64,000 nt of DNA from UBA830 sp038146925 (GTDB lineage: Bacteria > Pseudomonadota > Alphaproteobacteria > MPNO01 > UBA830), in contig JAYQSP010000006.1 in the NCBI GenBank assembly GCA_038146925.1, positions 387,118-451,117 on the forward strand, given 5' to 3'. Shown one piece after another: positions 1 through 8,448 of the stretch (the first letter of the stretch is position 1; each line of letters begins with the position of its first letter). The notes beneath the pieces were generated by a model. That model made no database searches. It saw only the letters and a program-made list of their open reading frames with translations, and had not been told where the DNA came from. The translations under genes were made by a program, and so were the position numbers.

Positions 1-84
1 CAGGACCGACAGACCGATACAGACCGCCGCCGCACGGCGCAGCCGTTTGCCCGAAACGGACAGGATTTCTTCGAGGATCGTCAC
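1..84 (-). CDS. N-terminal fragment of a CDS cut by the window edge
   Basis: A GTG start at position 84 on the minus strand is preceded four bases upstream by GGAGAG and opens 28 codons without a stop up to the window edge. The peptide begins VTILEEILSVSG, then has a basic stretch (KRLRR) and a hydrophobic run, so a small membrane-anchored protein is possible. It lies about 110 bases downstream of livF in the same direction. The family cannot be recognised from so few residues. Confidence 0.4.
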   Translation of the reverse strand, partial: MTILEEILSVSGKRLRRAAAVCIGLSVL

Positions 85-194
85 AGCGCTCTCCAAACCG
101 CAGAATTGCGGGATTCAAACGCCTGAATTACACCTCAAAGCCGTAAAAAAAGATTGAAAGCCCGTGGCATTCCGGAAACACCGGAAATCTGCGG

Positions 195-896
195 CTAAAC
201 GCCCAGATACTGGTGCTGGATATCTTCATTGGCACGGAGTTCGTCGGAATTGCCCTGCCAGACCACCTGACCGCGTTCGACGATATAGTGACGATCGCCG
301 ATCCGGGTCAGCGCGTCGACATTCTTGTCGATTACCAGAATTGACTGGCCTCTCTCCTTCAGGCCTTCCAGGCACTTCCAGATTTCCTCGCGGATCAGCG
401 GCGCCAGCCCCTCGGTCGCCTCGTCGAGGATCAACAGCTTGGGATTGGTCATCAACGCACGACCGACGGCCAGCATCTGCTGCTCGCCACCTGACAGCTG
501 GTTGCCCATATTGTCCATGCGGTCGCCCAGATTGGGAAACATGTCGACGATATGCTCGACTTTCCAGGGCTTGTCAGTACCAGTACGGTTGTCGGCGGTC
601 GCCACCAGGTTTTCGCGCACCGTGAGGTTAGGGAAAATCTGACGTCCTTCCGGTACCAGCCCCAAGCCGAGCTTGGCGATCTGATAATCCTTAAGGCTGC
701 GCAGTTCCTTGCCCTCGAACGTGATCGAACCGGCGCTGGTCGGCACCATGCCCATCAGGGACCGGATTGTCGTGGTCTTGCCCATACCGTTGCGCCCGAG
801 CAGCGACACGACTTCGCCTTCATTCACCGCGAAAGACATCCCGAACAGCACCTGACTGGTGCCGTACGACGTTTCGATACCCTTGACCTCAAGCAC
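195..896 (-). CDS. livF: Branched-chain amino acid-type ABC transporter ATPase LivF
   Basis: One of the two cytoplasmic ATPases of a Liv/HAAT-family importer. The 233 residues show a Walker A motif at about 34-42 (GRNGMGKTT), the LivF-typical PEGRQIFP at 81-88, the ABC signature LSGGEQQ at 133-139 and Walker B ending in DEAT near 157-160. The start is GTG, overlapping the last 8 bases of livG (GGTGCTTGA), which fits translational coupling. It is the last gene of the five-gene liv operon. The short length (about 235 residues, against about 255 for LivG) and the motif set support LivF and not LivG. The substrate could be a branched-chain amino acid or another small carboxylate or amide, since this family is broad. 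Confidence 0.95.
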   Translation of the reverse strand: MLEVKGIETSYGTSQVLFGMSFAVNEGEVVSLLGRNGMGKTTTIRSLMGMVPTSAGSITFEGKELRSLKDYQIAKLGLGLVPEGRQIFPNLTVRENLVATADNRTGTDKPWKVEHIVDMFPNLGDRMDNMGNQLSGGEQQMLAVGRALMTNPKLLILDEATEGLAPLIREEIWKCLEGLKERGQSILVIDKNVDALTRIGDRHYIVERGQVVWQGNSDELRANEDIQHQYLGV

Positions 897-1653
897 CGGC
901 CGTTACCTCGTCTTCACCGAGATACGCGGCGCGCACCTCGTCGTTGTTGCGGATTTCCGTGGGCGTGCCCGTCGCGATCGCCCGGCCGTACACAAGCACC
1001 GTTACCCGGTCTGCCAGACTAAACACAGTGTCCATATCGTGTTCGATCAGCAGCATGGAATAGTCGCCCTTCAACCGGTCGAGGAATTGGCGCATTTGCT
1101 CGGATTCCTCGGTGCCCATACCGGCCGTCGGCTCGTCCAGGAGCAGCATCTTCGGCCCCGTCGCCAGGGCCATTGCGATTTCCAGCTGGCGCTGCTGACC
1201 ATGGGCCAGGTTGCCCGCCAGAGTCAAAGCACGCTCGCCAAGCCCGACGTCGTCGAGAATCTTCTGCGCCGGCTCCGTCAGGTCGGCGTCCGTGGACGCC
1301 CGCTTCCAGAATTTGAAGCTGTGCCCGCTATGGGCCTGTATCGACAGCGCTACGTTTTCCAATGCCGTGAATTCCCGGAACACGCTGGTGATCTGGAACG
1401 ACCGGGCCAGCCCCATATGCGACCGTTGCGGCGCCGTCTTGGCGCCGATGTCCTGACCGTCGAACAGAATCCGGCCTGAATCCGATTTCAGCATGCCCGC
1501 GATCTGCGCCACGAATGTCGTTTTGCCGGCGCCGTTGGGGCCGATCACGGCATGAATTTCGCCGGGCATGACGTCGAAATCGAGACTGTCTGTCGCGACG
1601 ACGCCGCCGAAGGATTTCTTCAGCTGCTCGACCTTGAGGATCGGGTCACTCAT
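889..1653 (-). CDS. livG: Branched-chain amino acid-type ABC transporter ATPase LivG
   Basis: Second ATPase subunit of the importer, 254 residues. Walker A is at about 38-46 (GPNGAGKTT), the signature region reads LAHGQQR, and Walker B is LLLLDEPTAGM, the usual LivG form. An upstream in-frame ATG would add 20 residues (MCCSPSRACGG...) that are read out of frame from livM; the ATG at 1653 gives the family N-terminus MSDPILKVEQL and is preferred. That start overlaps the livM stop by 8 bases. It pairs with LivF to energise the LivH/LivM membrane channel. Confidence 0.95.
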   Translation of the reverse strand: MSDPILKVEQLKKSFGGVVATDSLDFDVMPGEIHAVIGPNGAGKTTFVAQIAGMLKSDSGRILFDGQDIGAKTAPQRSHMGLARSFQITSVFREFTALENVALSIQAHSGHSFKFWKRASTDADLTEPAQKILDDVGLGERALTLAGNLAHGQQRQLEIAMALATGPKMLLLDEPTAGMGTEESEQMRQFLDRLKGDYSMLLIEHDMDTVFSLADRVTVLVYGRAIATGTPTEIRNNDEVRAAYLGEDEVTAGA

Positions 1654-2596
1654 CGGACATATCCTCCTTCCCGGGCAGCATCCCCCACAGGCCCTGCTTG
1701 GCGAACAGCACAAGCAGGATCAGCAACGGGCCGAAATAGAACTGCCAGTATTCGGTGAACTGCGACAGGAAGTCTTCCATCATGATATAGACGAACGCGC
1801 CGTAAAGCGGGCCGAACAGCGTTCCCATGCCGCCGACCATGACCATGATCATCAGTTCGCCCGACCGGAACCAGTGCATGTATTCCGGCGTCAGAAATTC
1901 GGTCAGGTTGCCGAGCAGGAAACCGGCGAGTCCGCAAACAACGCCCGCAATGACGAAGGCCGCCAGCCGGTACTTGAATGTCGGGAACCCGATCGCCTGC
2001 ATGCGGTCGTCGTTGGAATGCGATCCGCGGACCACCATGCCGAACCGGGAATTGATGATCCGCCACAATGCGAACGTCGTTACCGTCAGGGTTCCGAGGA
2101 TCAGGTAATACATCGTCCAGGGGTCGTACATGTCCAGCCCCTCGAAGAAGACACTGCGCTCGTCGATGGGCAGGCCGTCGTCACCGCCGAACTCTTCCAG
2201 GCTGATGCCGAGGAAATAGAACATCTGTGCCAGCGCAAAGGTGATCATGATGAAGTAGATTCCGCTGGTCCGCAGCGAAATCAGCCCCAGAATGAACGAG
2301 ATAAACGCCGTGCCCACGATGCAGACCAGCAACTGAAGCCAGCCGTTCGTCACCTCGTAAAACGCCAGAATACCGACGGCGTAAGTGCCGAGACCGATAT
2401 AGAGCGCGTGACCGAAACTGATCATGGCGCCGTAGCCGAGGATGAAGTCGAGGCTCATCGCCGCGATGGAGAAGATCATCACCCGCGCCATCAGGTCGAT
2501 GTAAAACGGCTCGTCCACCGCCTCGGCGATGAACGGCAGCGCCGCAAGGACAAGGAAAGATCCGATGAGGATCGAGAGTTTGAGTTTGCTCAGCAT
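1646..2596 (-). CDS. livM: Branched-chain amino acid-type ABC transporter permease LivM
   Basis: Integral membrane subunit, 316 residues, with a hydrophobic N-terminal segment, about eight to ten membrane helices and the LivM core ILGYGAMISFGHALYIGLGTY near residues 52-72. It is ten bases downstream of livH and overlaps livG. With LivH it forms the translocation channel. Length and sequence are normal for the family, with no sign of damage. Confidence 0.95.
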   Translation of the reverse strand: MLSKLKLSILIGSFLVLAALPFIAEAVDEPFYIDLMARVMIFSIAAMSLDFILGYGAMISFGHALYIGLGTYAVGILAFYEVTNGWLQLLVCIVGTAFISFILGLISLRTSGIYFIMITFALAQMFYFLGISLEEFGGDDGLPIDERSVFFEGLDMYDPWTMYYLILGTLTVTTFALWRIINSRFGMVVRGSHSNDDRMQAIGFPTFKYRLAAFVIAGVVCGLAGFLLGNLTEFLTPEYMHWFRSGELMIMVMVGGMGTLFGPLYGAFVYIMMEDFLSQFTEYWQFYFGPLLILLVLFAKQGLWGMLPGKEDMSDE

Positions 2597-2605
2597 GACC
2601 TGTCC

Positions 2606-3529
2606 CTACCCCGTCCGCGCAGGGAACAGGCCCTGCGGTTTGAAGAACAGGATCACCGCCATCAGGATGTAGACCAGCATGGAGGCCAGGGCCGGCCCCG
2701 CCGTCTGCGCGGTCTCGGAATCCACGATTTCGAGCATCAGAAACGGCAGTATGGACCGACCGACGGTTTCGAAAATACCGATCACGATGGACGCAACCAG
2801 CGCGCCGCGGATCGAACCGATACCGCCGATGACGATCACGACGAAGGCGAAGATCAGCATTTCCTCGCCCATGCCGGATTCAACCGACTGCAGCGGCGCC
2901 GCCATCAGCCCTGCCAGCCCCGCGAATACGGCGCCGAGGCCGAACACCATCGTGTAGAGAAACCGGATGTTCACGCCCAGCGCGCCGACCATCGGCCGGT
3001 TGCTGGCGCCGGCGCGGATAAGCATGCCCATCCGCGTTTTGGTGATCATCCAGAACAGCCCCGCCGCAACCGCCATCCCGACCCCGATGACGACCAGCCG
3101 GTATACGGGATACGGCGCGTCGGGAAGGATTTCAACGTTTCCGCTCAGCCAGACCGGCAGCGTCAACGGCTGCGCATCGACGCCCCAGATCAGGCGGACA
3201 AGTTCGTTGAAAAACAGGATCAGACCGAACGTCGCCAGCACCTGGTCCATGTGATCGCGCTCGTACATCGTGCGCAGCACGACAAGTTCGATCACCATGC
3301 CGACGACCAGCATGACCGGGATCATCAGCACCAGCGCGACGATGAGACTGCCTGTCAGTCCGAAAAACGTCGACGCAAAGTAGGCGCCGAGCATATAGAG
3401 CGAGCCATGCGCCAGGTTCACGACATTCATGATGCCGAGAACCAGCGTCAGCCCCGCCGAAATCAGAAACAGAAAGACGCCGAACTGCATTCCATTGAGG
3501 AACTGTTCGACGAAAAGTAACAAGGTCAT
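2606..3529 (-). CDS. livH: Branched-chain amino acid-type ABC transporter permease LivH
   Basis: Membrane permease of 307 residues with the LivH core LTLVLGIMNVVNLAHGSLY near residues 26-44. The frame stays open upstream to 3613, but the first 28 residues of that longer form (MRRSPFSICSARNDN...) do not resemble LivH and lie in the terminator-containing spacer, so the ATG at 3529 (MTLLLFVEQFLNG) is chosen. It is the first gene after the hairpin that separates the binding-protein gene from the membrane and ATPase genes, so it is probably transcribed by partial read-through. Confidence 0.94.
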   Translation of the reverse strand: MTLLLFVEQFLNGMQFGVFLFLISAGLTLVLGIMNVVNLAHGSLYMLGAYFASTFFGLTGSLIVALVLMIPVMLVVGMVIELVVLRTMYERDHMDQVLATFGLILFFNELVRLIWGVDAQPLTLPVWLSGNVEILPDAPYPVYRLVVIGVGMAVAAGLFWMITKTRMGMLIRAGASNRPMVGALGVNIRFLYTMVFGLGAVFAGLAGLMAAPLQSVESGMGEEMLIFAFVVIVIGGIGSIRGALVASIVIGIFETVGRSILPFLMLEIVDSETAQTAGPALASMLVYILMAVILFFKPQGLFPARTG

Positions 3530-3593
3530 CCGAAGATCCCCGTGCCCCGCCCGCGCGTTGTCGAGCTGATTATCATTCCGCGCAGAACATATC

Positions 3594-3624
3594 GAAAATG
3601 GGGAGCGCCGCAAGGGCGCTCCCC
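3594..3624 (-). terminator. Hairpin between binding-protein gene and livH
   Basis: A perfect 10-bp stem (GGGGAGCGCC at 3600-3609 with GGCGCTCCCC at 3615-3624, five-base loop) is followed on the minus strand by ATTTT. It sits just after the binding-protein stop and before livH. Such a hairpin typically lets the binding protein be made in excess over the membrane subunits. Confidence 0.75.
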
Positions 3625-3649
3625 GAATTTAGCTACCGTCTCGGGCGGC

Positions 3650-4843
3650 TTACCACTTCATCTTGCATTTCTTGTAGTGGCTGTCCTTCGCCATTTCGGC
3701 GACACGTCCGCGCACCACGATCTTCGGATCGCCATTGGCGTCCGCGATCACTTCGCGCTTGTAGTAGTTCTGGATCGGGCTGTGATTCACGTTATAGGTG
3801 AACTTGCCGCGCGGTGATTTGATATCCGCCGTCCGCATCGCCTTGATGATGCCGTCGTGGTTTTTCAGATCTCCACCGGAACCCTTGACCCCCAGGTCGA
3901 TCAAAAGCGCCGCATCGTAGCCCTGCACCGAGAACATCGACGGATGCTTGCCGTACTTCTTTATGTAGTCCTTGATGAACTTCTGGTTCACCGGATCCTT
4001 GGAATCGCTGTTCCAGAACGTGGTGTGATAGCTGCCGATGGCGTTGGAGCCGTGGGCGCCGATCGTACCGTAATCGACGGTGTAGACGGTGTAGAGCTTG
4101 ACCGTCTTGTCGAGGCCGGCCGCCTTGTACTGCTTCATGAACGAAATGCCCATGCTGCCCGGCAGAAACGCGAAGATCGCACTCGGCTTGATGGCGCGGA
4201 TCTGGGAAATTTCAGCCTGCCAGTCGTTGTTACCGAGTTTGTAGAGAATCTTGCCCTTGGTCGGCTGCTGGTAGCGGCGATTGAAGCCCGCCAGCATGTC
4301 CTTGCCGGCCTGGTAGTTGGCGGACAGTTCGAAGACATCCTTGATGTCCTCTTCCTTCATCAGCTTGCCCATGGCTTCCGGGATCATGTCGTTGTTCCAC
4401 GATGCGCGGAAGAAGTAGGGGTTGCAATTCTTGCCATCCATGCCCGACCAGCCCGCATTGGCGGATATCAGGAAAGTCTTGGACCGATAGGCCTGCTTCC
4501 AGACCGCGGCGAGAATGTTCGACCAGGTAATCCCGGCGACGAAATTCACGCGTTCCTTCTTGATGTATTCGTTCATGATCGTGCGACCGACATCCGGCTT
4601 GTGCTGGGTGTCTTTCTTGATCACTTCGACATCCATGCCGGGGAGGTTGCCGCCAAGATGTTCAATGGCGAGTTCAAAACCTTCGAAGCCGTAGCGGCCG
4701 AAAATGCCACGACCGCCTGCAAAGCCCTGCATATAGCCGACCTTGACCGTTTTGTGATCGTCCGCCACCGCCGGCGTTACCGCAGCCGGCACCGCGGCCA
4801 TTGCTGTCGCCGTCACGGCGGCAACCATCATTCGATTTTTCAT
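3650..4843 (-). CDS. Periplasmic substrate-binding protein of a Liv/HAAT-type ABC importer
   Basis: A 397-residue type I periplasmic binding protein (Peripla_BP_6 type). Residues 1 to about 27 form a signal peptide (AAVTPAVADDH at the cleavage region), followed by the mature start VKVGYMQGF. The gene is the first of the liv operon, has a strong ribosome site (AAGGGGAG, 6 bases before ATG) and is followed by a terminator-like hairpin. Members of this family bind branched-chain amino acids, amides, urea or aromatic acids. The surrounding catabolic genes make a non-amino-acid substrate plausible, but the sequence does not decide it. Confidence 0.92.
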   Translation of the reverse strand: MKNRMMVAAVTATAMAAVPAAVTPAVADDHKTVKVGYMQGFAGGRGIFGRYGFEGFELAIEHLGGNLPGMDVEVIKKDTQHKPDVGRTIMNEYIKKERVNFVAGITWSNILAAVWKQAYRSKTFLISANAGWSGMDGKNCNPYFFRASWNNDMIPEAMGKLMKEEDIKDVFELSANYQAGKDMLAGFNRRYQQPTKGKILYKLGNNDWQAEISQIRAIKPSAIFAFLPGSMGISFMKQYKAAGLDKTVKLYTVYTVDYGTIGAHGSNAIGSYHTTFWNSDSKDPVNQKFIKDYIKKYGKHPSMFSVQGYDAALLIDLGVKGSGGDLKNHDGIIKAMRTADIKSPRGKFTYNVNHSPIQNYYKREVIADANGDPKIVVRGRVAEMAKDSHYKKCKMKW

Positions 4844-4978
4844 CGGACTCCCCTTATTTATGAATTAGAGAATTGGAAATGGCGAAAATAATAGCGTATC
4901 GACCGATCAGGACAAAGCACTGACTGGCAATATATCGAAACAGTTTCCTCACCGACCGAATTCCCTTATTGAACGGAT

Positions 4979-5452
4979 ATGCTGTTCGCCAGACTGTTCG
5001 GAAAATCTCCGCCGCACCTCTCGTTTTCGCCGGATATCCCCGAAAACGAACGACCCAAATTGCTGGCAGAGCTCCAGGCCTGCGCTCATCGCAGAGGCGG
5101 AACGCTCAACAACACCCGGCGGGCACAGGCGCTGGCAGACTTGTTCCTAAGCCTGTCTCCTGCGGGACAGCAGGTCTTCGCGGACACCCTGAACGGGCTG
5201 AACGAAACCGCCCATCGATCGACGGGCGATCGATATGCCGAAATCGAGGAAGCGGAACTGTTTGGCGGATCGGACAGCAAGCTGGCGGTTCTGGATATGT
5301 TCGAGACGCCCCGGCGCCGGGTACTTACGCATCTGCGCAATTCCAATGCGGGTCCTGAATGTCTACTTGAAATCAGACGCTTGTCAGAAAGCGACCTTCA
5401 AAACGACATCGACGAAATGGTAAGCGGCGTGACCGGGCCGCCGCCCTCTTAG
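4979..5452 (+). pseudogene. Truncated malonyl-CoA decarboxylase (N-terminal domain only)
   Basis: The 157-residue frame resembles the helical N-terminal domain of malonyl-CoA decarboxylase: KLLAELQAC, then RAQALADLFLSLSPAGQQVF, then RRRVLTHLRNSNAGPECLLE, matching the family pattern in which a residue run like PRRQELFRRLN-APGGT precedes the catalytic domain. Family members are about 400-450 residues; the whole catalytic acetyltransferase-like domain is missing here. The frame ends inside the tail of the oppositely oriented PKHD relic, so the missing part was probably lost in a deletion that joined the two genes. Assignment rests on pattern memory, not on a search. Confidence 0.55.
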
Positions 5453-5816
5453 CCCTCGACCGACCGGCGAAGCAGATTGGCATATACCTTGTATAGTCTG
5501 CTGTGCGCTTCGATTTCGGCCGCGGAGGGATTACGACCGTCGGCATTTATCTGCGTGTACAGAGTTTTTGAAACGGAGGACGCTCGAAGAGCGTCTGGCG
5601 CATGAACTCGTCCCTCACCCGGCTTTGCGCCTGTCCGATGATCCGGTCGGCGTCGGCGACCTTTCCGCCCGGCCGGTCGAATTCCTCGTTGGTTTTGAGC
5701 CGGTCGTTGATCAACCCCGTGGAATGACGCCCGTCGACGAAACTGCCGCCGTCCAACGTGGCACGCACCTGCGTGACTTCTTCCGGTGTGAGCATATTTT
5801 CAATTGTGATGAGCAT
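5449..5816 (-). pseudogene. Internally deleted PKHD-type Fe(II)/2-oxoglutarate hydroxylase (PiuC/YbiX family)
   Basis: The frame starting at 5816 (MLITIENMLTPEEVTQVRAT, then GGSFVDGRHSTGLI) matches the N-terminus of PKHD-type hydroxylases of about 225 residues and ends early after PPFQKLCTRR. A second minus-strand frame, shifted by one base and overlapping this end, reads LYTQINADGRNPSAAE, then HSRLYKVYANLLRRSVEG and TAA at 5449-5451, which matches the family C-terminus (VYHNLLRRW type). About 100 residues between them, including the HxD...H iron ligands, are absent. The gene is therefore an internal-deletion relic with a frameshift at about 5560-5575. Confidence 0.7.
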
Positions 5817-5985
5817 CGGTTTTTCCGTGGTTCTTCTCGATGCGCTGCCGTCATTTCGCCGATCTGGCGTCAGCCCTGTGCAGCCCCTGAATGAAAGCAA
5901 TAACACGCCATCACAGCACCGTAAGAAATATTATTTTTATTATTTTTCATATTTTTATTATATTTTCTTAATGTGAAACATAACA

Positions 5986-7056
5986 TCAGGTTGCAGCCCT
6001 GAGCGCGATGCGCACAGCTTCGAAAAAATCGAACATCCGGGCGACGTAATGGGCCCGCACCTTGAAACCGGCATCTTCCCCTTTCAGCAGGTCGGCCTCG
6101 ATCGCATCGACCAGCTTTTCGAGCCGCCTGCGGTGAATTCCGACCCGTCGCTGAACGGGATCGGCAACCACGCCGGCGAATGCCGCAGCGATGGATGACA
6201 GCACCATCAGCGCAGCGGTGACACCGGTTATCAATCCCCATGACGGCTCCACTGGAAACAGGCCGTACCAGAGCCCCCCCAGCGCCGTGCCCAGCGGAAA
6301 CGCGAAAATGGCTGCCTGATGCGCTACAAGAACTGCAAGCGCCGGTCCCAGCGTGAATGCCGTCGGCGTCAGCTGCTGGACGACCAGACCGCCCACGCCG
6401 GCGGAGGTCAGCGCTGTGGCGATTTCCGCCGCCGCGACACGGGTGCCTGTGTATCTGGACAACAGATCCCTCAGCCTCGTGTCAAACCCCTGATCCGCGC
6501 GGTTTCGATAGGCAAATTCCTTCGCCGCGAAAACGGCCGCCGCGATGTCCGGCTGGGCCAGCAGCAACTCGCCCAGCGCATCGCGGTCCGATACCCGCTC
6601 TTCTGTCCGGTACGGCAATTCGAGAAACTCGGTCCAGATCAGCCAGTCGACCTCTCTCGCCACTGCGGTTTCCAGTTGGGTCGGTATTCGGAGCGCGACA
6701 TCGGCAGCTACAGCGAAGCCGGCTCTTCTCAGCAAAACGGCACAGACCAGCTTCAAAATATGCGGCAACGCAAGCGCCAGATTGGCCGGCGCCCTTATCA
6801 GGTCTGCGCCGAGCGCCACGCGATGAAGCCGAAGCGCTCCGCCGAAACTGAAATGACGACGCGTGAAATAGTCGATCCGGGTCCGTCGGGTCGCGACGTA
6901 CTTCAACGCAGCGTCGCGAAACGCGGTTTCAACAATTTGTCTGTCGATCTCAAGCGCGAAAGCGCTCTCGTTTTCGGAATCTGCCGCCATAACACCCGGA
7001 ATGTGTCGCATCCGCCTCCATGTGTCACGAAGGTTGAACCAGCGGGCGTCCGACAC
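5986..7056 (-). CDS. Membrane protein of unknown function, DUF6635-like
   Basis: A 356-residue protein. The N-terminal half has the pattern ATRRTRIDYFTRRHFSFGG and ALRLHRVALGADLIRAPANL (about residues 55-92), which I associate with a DUF6635-type family of alphaproteobacterial proteins, though this is from memory. The C-terminal half (about 215-300) contains three or four hydrophobic segments, followed by a basic, charged tail. It stands alone between decayed genes. No enzymatic motif is visible. The spacer on its downstream side (about 5925-5975) is strikingly AT-rich. Confidence 0.75.
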   Translation of the reverse strand: MSDARWFNLRDTWRRMRHIPGVMAADSENESAFALEIDRQIVETAFRDAALKYVATRRTRIDYFTRRHFSFGGALRLHRVALGADLIRAPANLALALPHILKLVCAVLLRRAGFAVAADVALRIPTQLETAVAREVDWLIWTEFLELPYRTEERVSDRDALGELLLAQPDIAAAVFAAKEFAYRNRADQGFDTRLRDLLSRYTGTRVAAAEIATALTSAGVGGLVVQQLTPTAFTLGPALAVLVAHQAAIFAFPLGTALGGLWYGLFPVEPSWGLITGVTAALMVLSSIAAAFAGVVADPVQRRVGIHRRRLEKLVDAIEADLLKGEDAGFKVRAHYVARMFDFFEAVRIALRAAT

Positions 7057-7097
7057 TAGGTTCAGCCCGTCTTGTCCTTGTTCGCCAAGAGTAAACG

Positions 7098-7532
7098 ATG
7101 AAAATTCTGCCCGCCGCGTTAATCGGCCTCTCCGCGCTCGCTTTTTCCGGCGCCGCGACAGCCCAGGATGCCAAACCCAAGGTTGGAGAACGCATCGGCG
7201 ACTGGACCTTCCAGTGTCAGGCCATCGCTGCGGACGAAAACGTGTGCGGCATCATTCAGACCATCGCCGACAACAATACGAAGCGCTAGGTTCTGGCAAT
7301 CGCGGTCCGCCCCCTGGGAAAGGAAAAGCGGCTTGCCATGTTCGTGACGGCGCCGCTGGGTATTTTCCTGGGGTCGGGCATCGGCGGCAAAATCGACGAC
7401 GGCGAACAGTTTAAATTCAATTTGCAGAGCTGCACGCAGCGCGCCTGTCAGGCCGCCATCGCGGTGGAGAACGACCGATTGACGGAACTCAAAAAGGGCG
7501 AGCGGCTGCTGATCGGCTTCAAGGCGCGGGCA
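7098..7532 (+). pseudogene. IalB-family secreted protein, amber-interrupted and 3'-truncated
   Basis: The first 63 codons give a signal peptide (MKILPAALIGLSALAFSGAA) and the IalB-type start KVGERIGDWTFQCQAIAADE. After NTKR comes TAG at 7287-7289, and the same frame continues VLAIAVRPLGKEKRL, MFVTAPLGIFLGSGI, LQSCTQRACQAAI and KKGERLLIGFKAR, all typical of the invasion-associated locus B family (about 170-200 residues, disulfide-bearing, periplasmic). The TAG stands where the family often has a glutamine, so CAG to TAG is likely. The last part of the domain is lost at the junction with the thermonuclease relic. Confidence 0.8.
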
Positions 7533-7741
7533 GTCGTCGAAATCCGGCCGCACCTGTATTCGCGTTGTCGGATAAAACAGGTCTGCCGGGGGTCTGGCGC
7601 ATCTATCCCTGCAAGCCGGAACTGCTTGCCGCCGACTTCCAGCGTTTCGCCGTCAATGATCCTGGGCGTGCCGGTGATATCGGCGGCCATTGTCTGCCCG
7701 GCCAAAACGGCAAGGATCAAAACAAGCACAATTCTCAACAT
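7530..7741 (-). pseudogene. Truncated thermonuclease (SNase-like) family protein
   Basis: The minus-strand frame starting at 7741 encodes a signal peptide (MLRIVLVLILAVLAGQTMA) and an SNase-like N-terminus: ITGTPRIIDGETLEVGGKQF, then LAGIDAPDPRQTC and YRCGRISTTARAL. These match the D-G-D/E-T and GIDAPE motifs of secreted thermonuclease-like proteins. After about residue 72 the frame runs into the antisense of the IalB relic and resemblance stops, so the C-terminal half with further active-site residues is missing. It forms a convergent, tail-fused pair with IalB. Confidence 0.7.
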
Positions 7742-7838
7742 CGGAACATTGAAAACGAAAACCTATGTTCACGTCCACTCATAACCGGGTGATCGGCGCT
7801 ACCGAATATGGTCTAAATATACGAACAGGGAGGAAAAG

Positions 7839-8448
7839 ATGACTCGGGAAACGCTTAGACTGGACGGGCGCATTGCAATGATTACCGGCGCAGCGCGCGG
7901 CATGGGCCGCGAACACGCGCTGCTGATGGCCGAACGGGGCGCCGATCTGATCCTGAACGATCTGGATGCGGATGTCCTTGCCAGGACCGCCGAGGACTGC
8001 CGGGCGCTGGGGCGCACCGTGACGGAACTGGCCTGCGACAACACCGACATCGGGAATTTCACCAGACTGATCGGCGAGCATGAAGCCGAACACGGGCGCG
8101 TTGATATCCTGGTCAACAACGCCGGCATTCAGGGCAACAAATACACGGTGGAGGAAATCGACGAAGAGATCTGGGAAGCCATGACCTTCATCAAGATGAA
8201 GGCGACCTTTTTCGCCGCCCGTGCCGTCATACCTGGCATGAAGAAACGCAAATACGGCAAACTGATCAACGTGTCGTCCATCTTCGCGATGGAAGGCAGC
8301 TTTTCGATGTCGCACTACACCGGTGCCGCGTCCGGCGTGCTGGGATACGCAAAAGGCTGGGCCTCGGGAGCTTGCGCCCTGGAACATTTGCGCCAACGCC
8401 GTCGCGCCCTGATACCGTTGATCGCGCAGGAAGAAAAAGGGGGGCCGG
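7839..8448 (+). pseudogene. Frameshifted and 3'-truncated SDR oxidoreductase
   Basis: A good ribosome site (GGGAGGAAAAG) and ATG open a classic SDR: TGAARGMGREHA (NAD(P) binding), NNAG near residue 90 and S...Y (SSIFAMEGSFSMSHY). The expected lysine of YxxxK is alanine (YTGAA). After KGWA the frame shifts: the next frame reads ELAPWNICANAVAP and then stops, and the original frame resumes with ALIPLIAQEEKGGPD. About 60-80 C-terminal residues are missing because the GMC gene begins here. At least two frame changes and an active-site loss mark a dead gene. Confidence 0.8.

Noticed and set aside
1568..3520. A 650-codon open frame on the plus strand opposite livG, livM and livH
   Set aside because: It is the GC-rich antisense shadow of clear transporter genes; its Asp/Arg/His-rich, repetitive translation matches no protein family.
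5476..5496. TTGGCATATACCTTGTA as another sigma-54 promoter
   Set aside because: The -12 box has GT instead of GC, it lies inside the C-terminal coding part of the PKHD relic, and no PEP-CTERM gene or enhancer element follows.
5900..5985. AT-rich stretch as a replication origin or repeat
   Set aside because: It is short, has no DnaA-box array, and is better explained as a simple spacer downstream of the membrane-protein gene.
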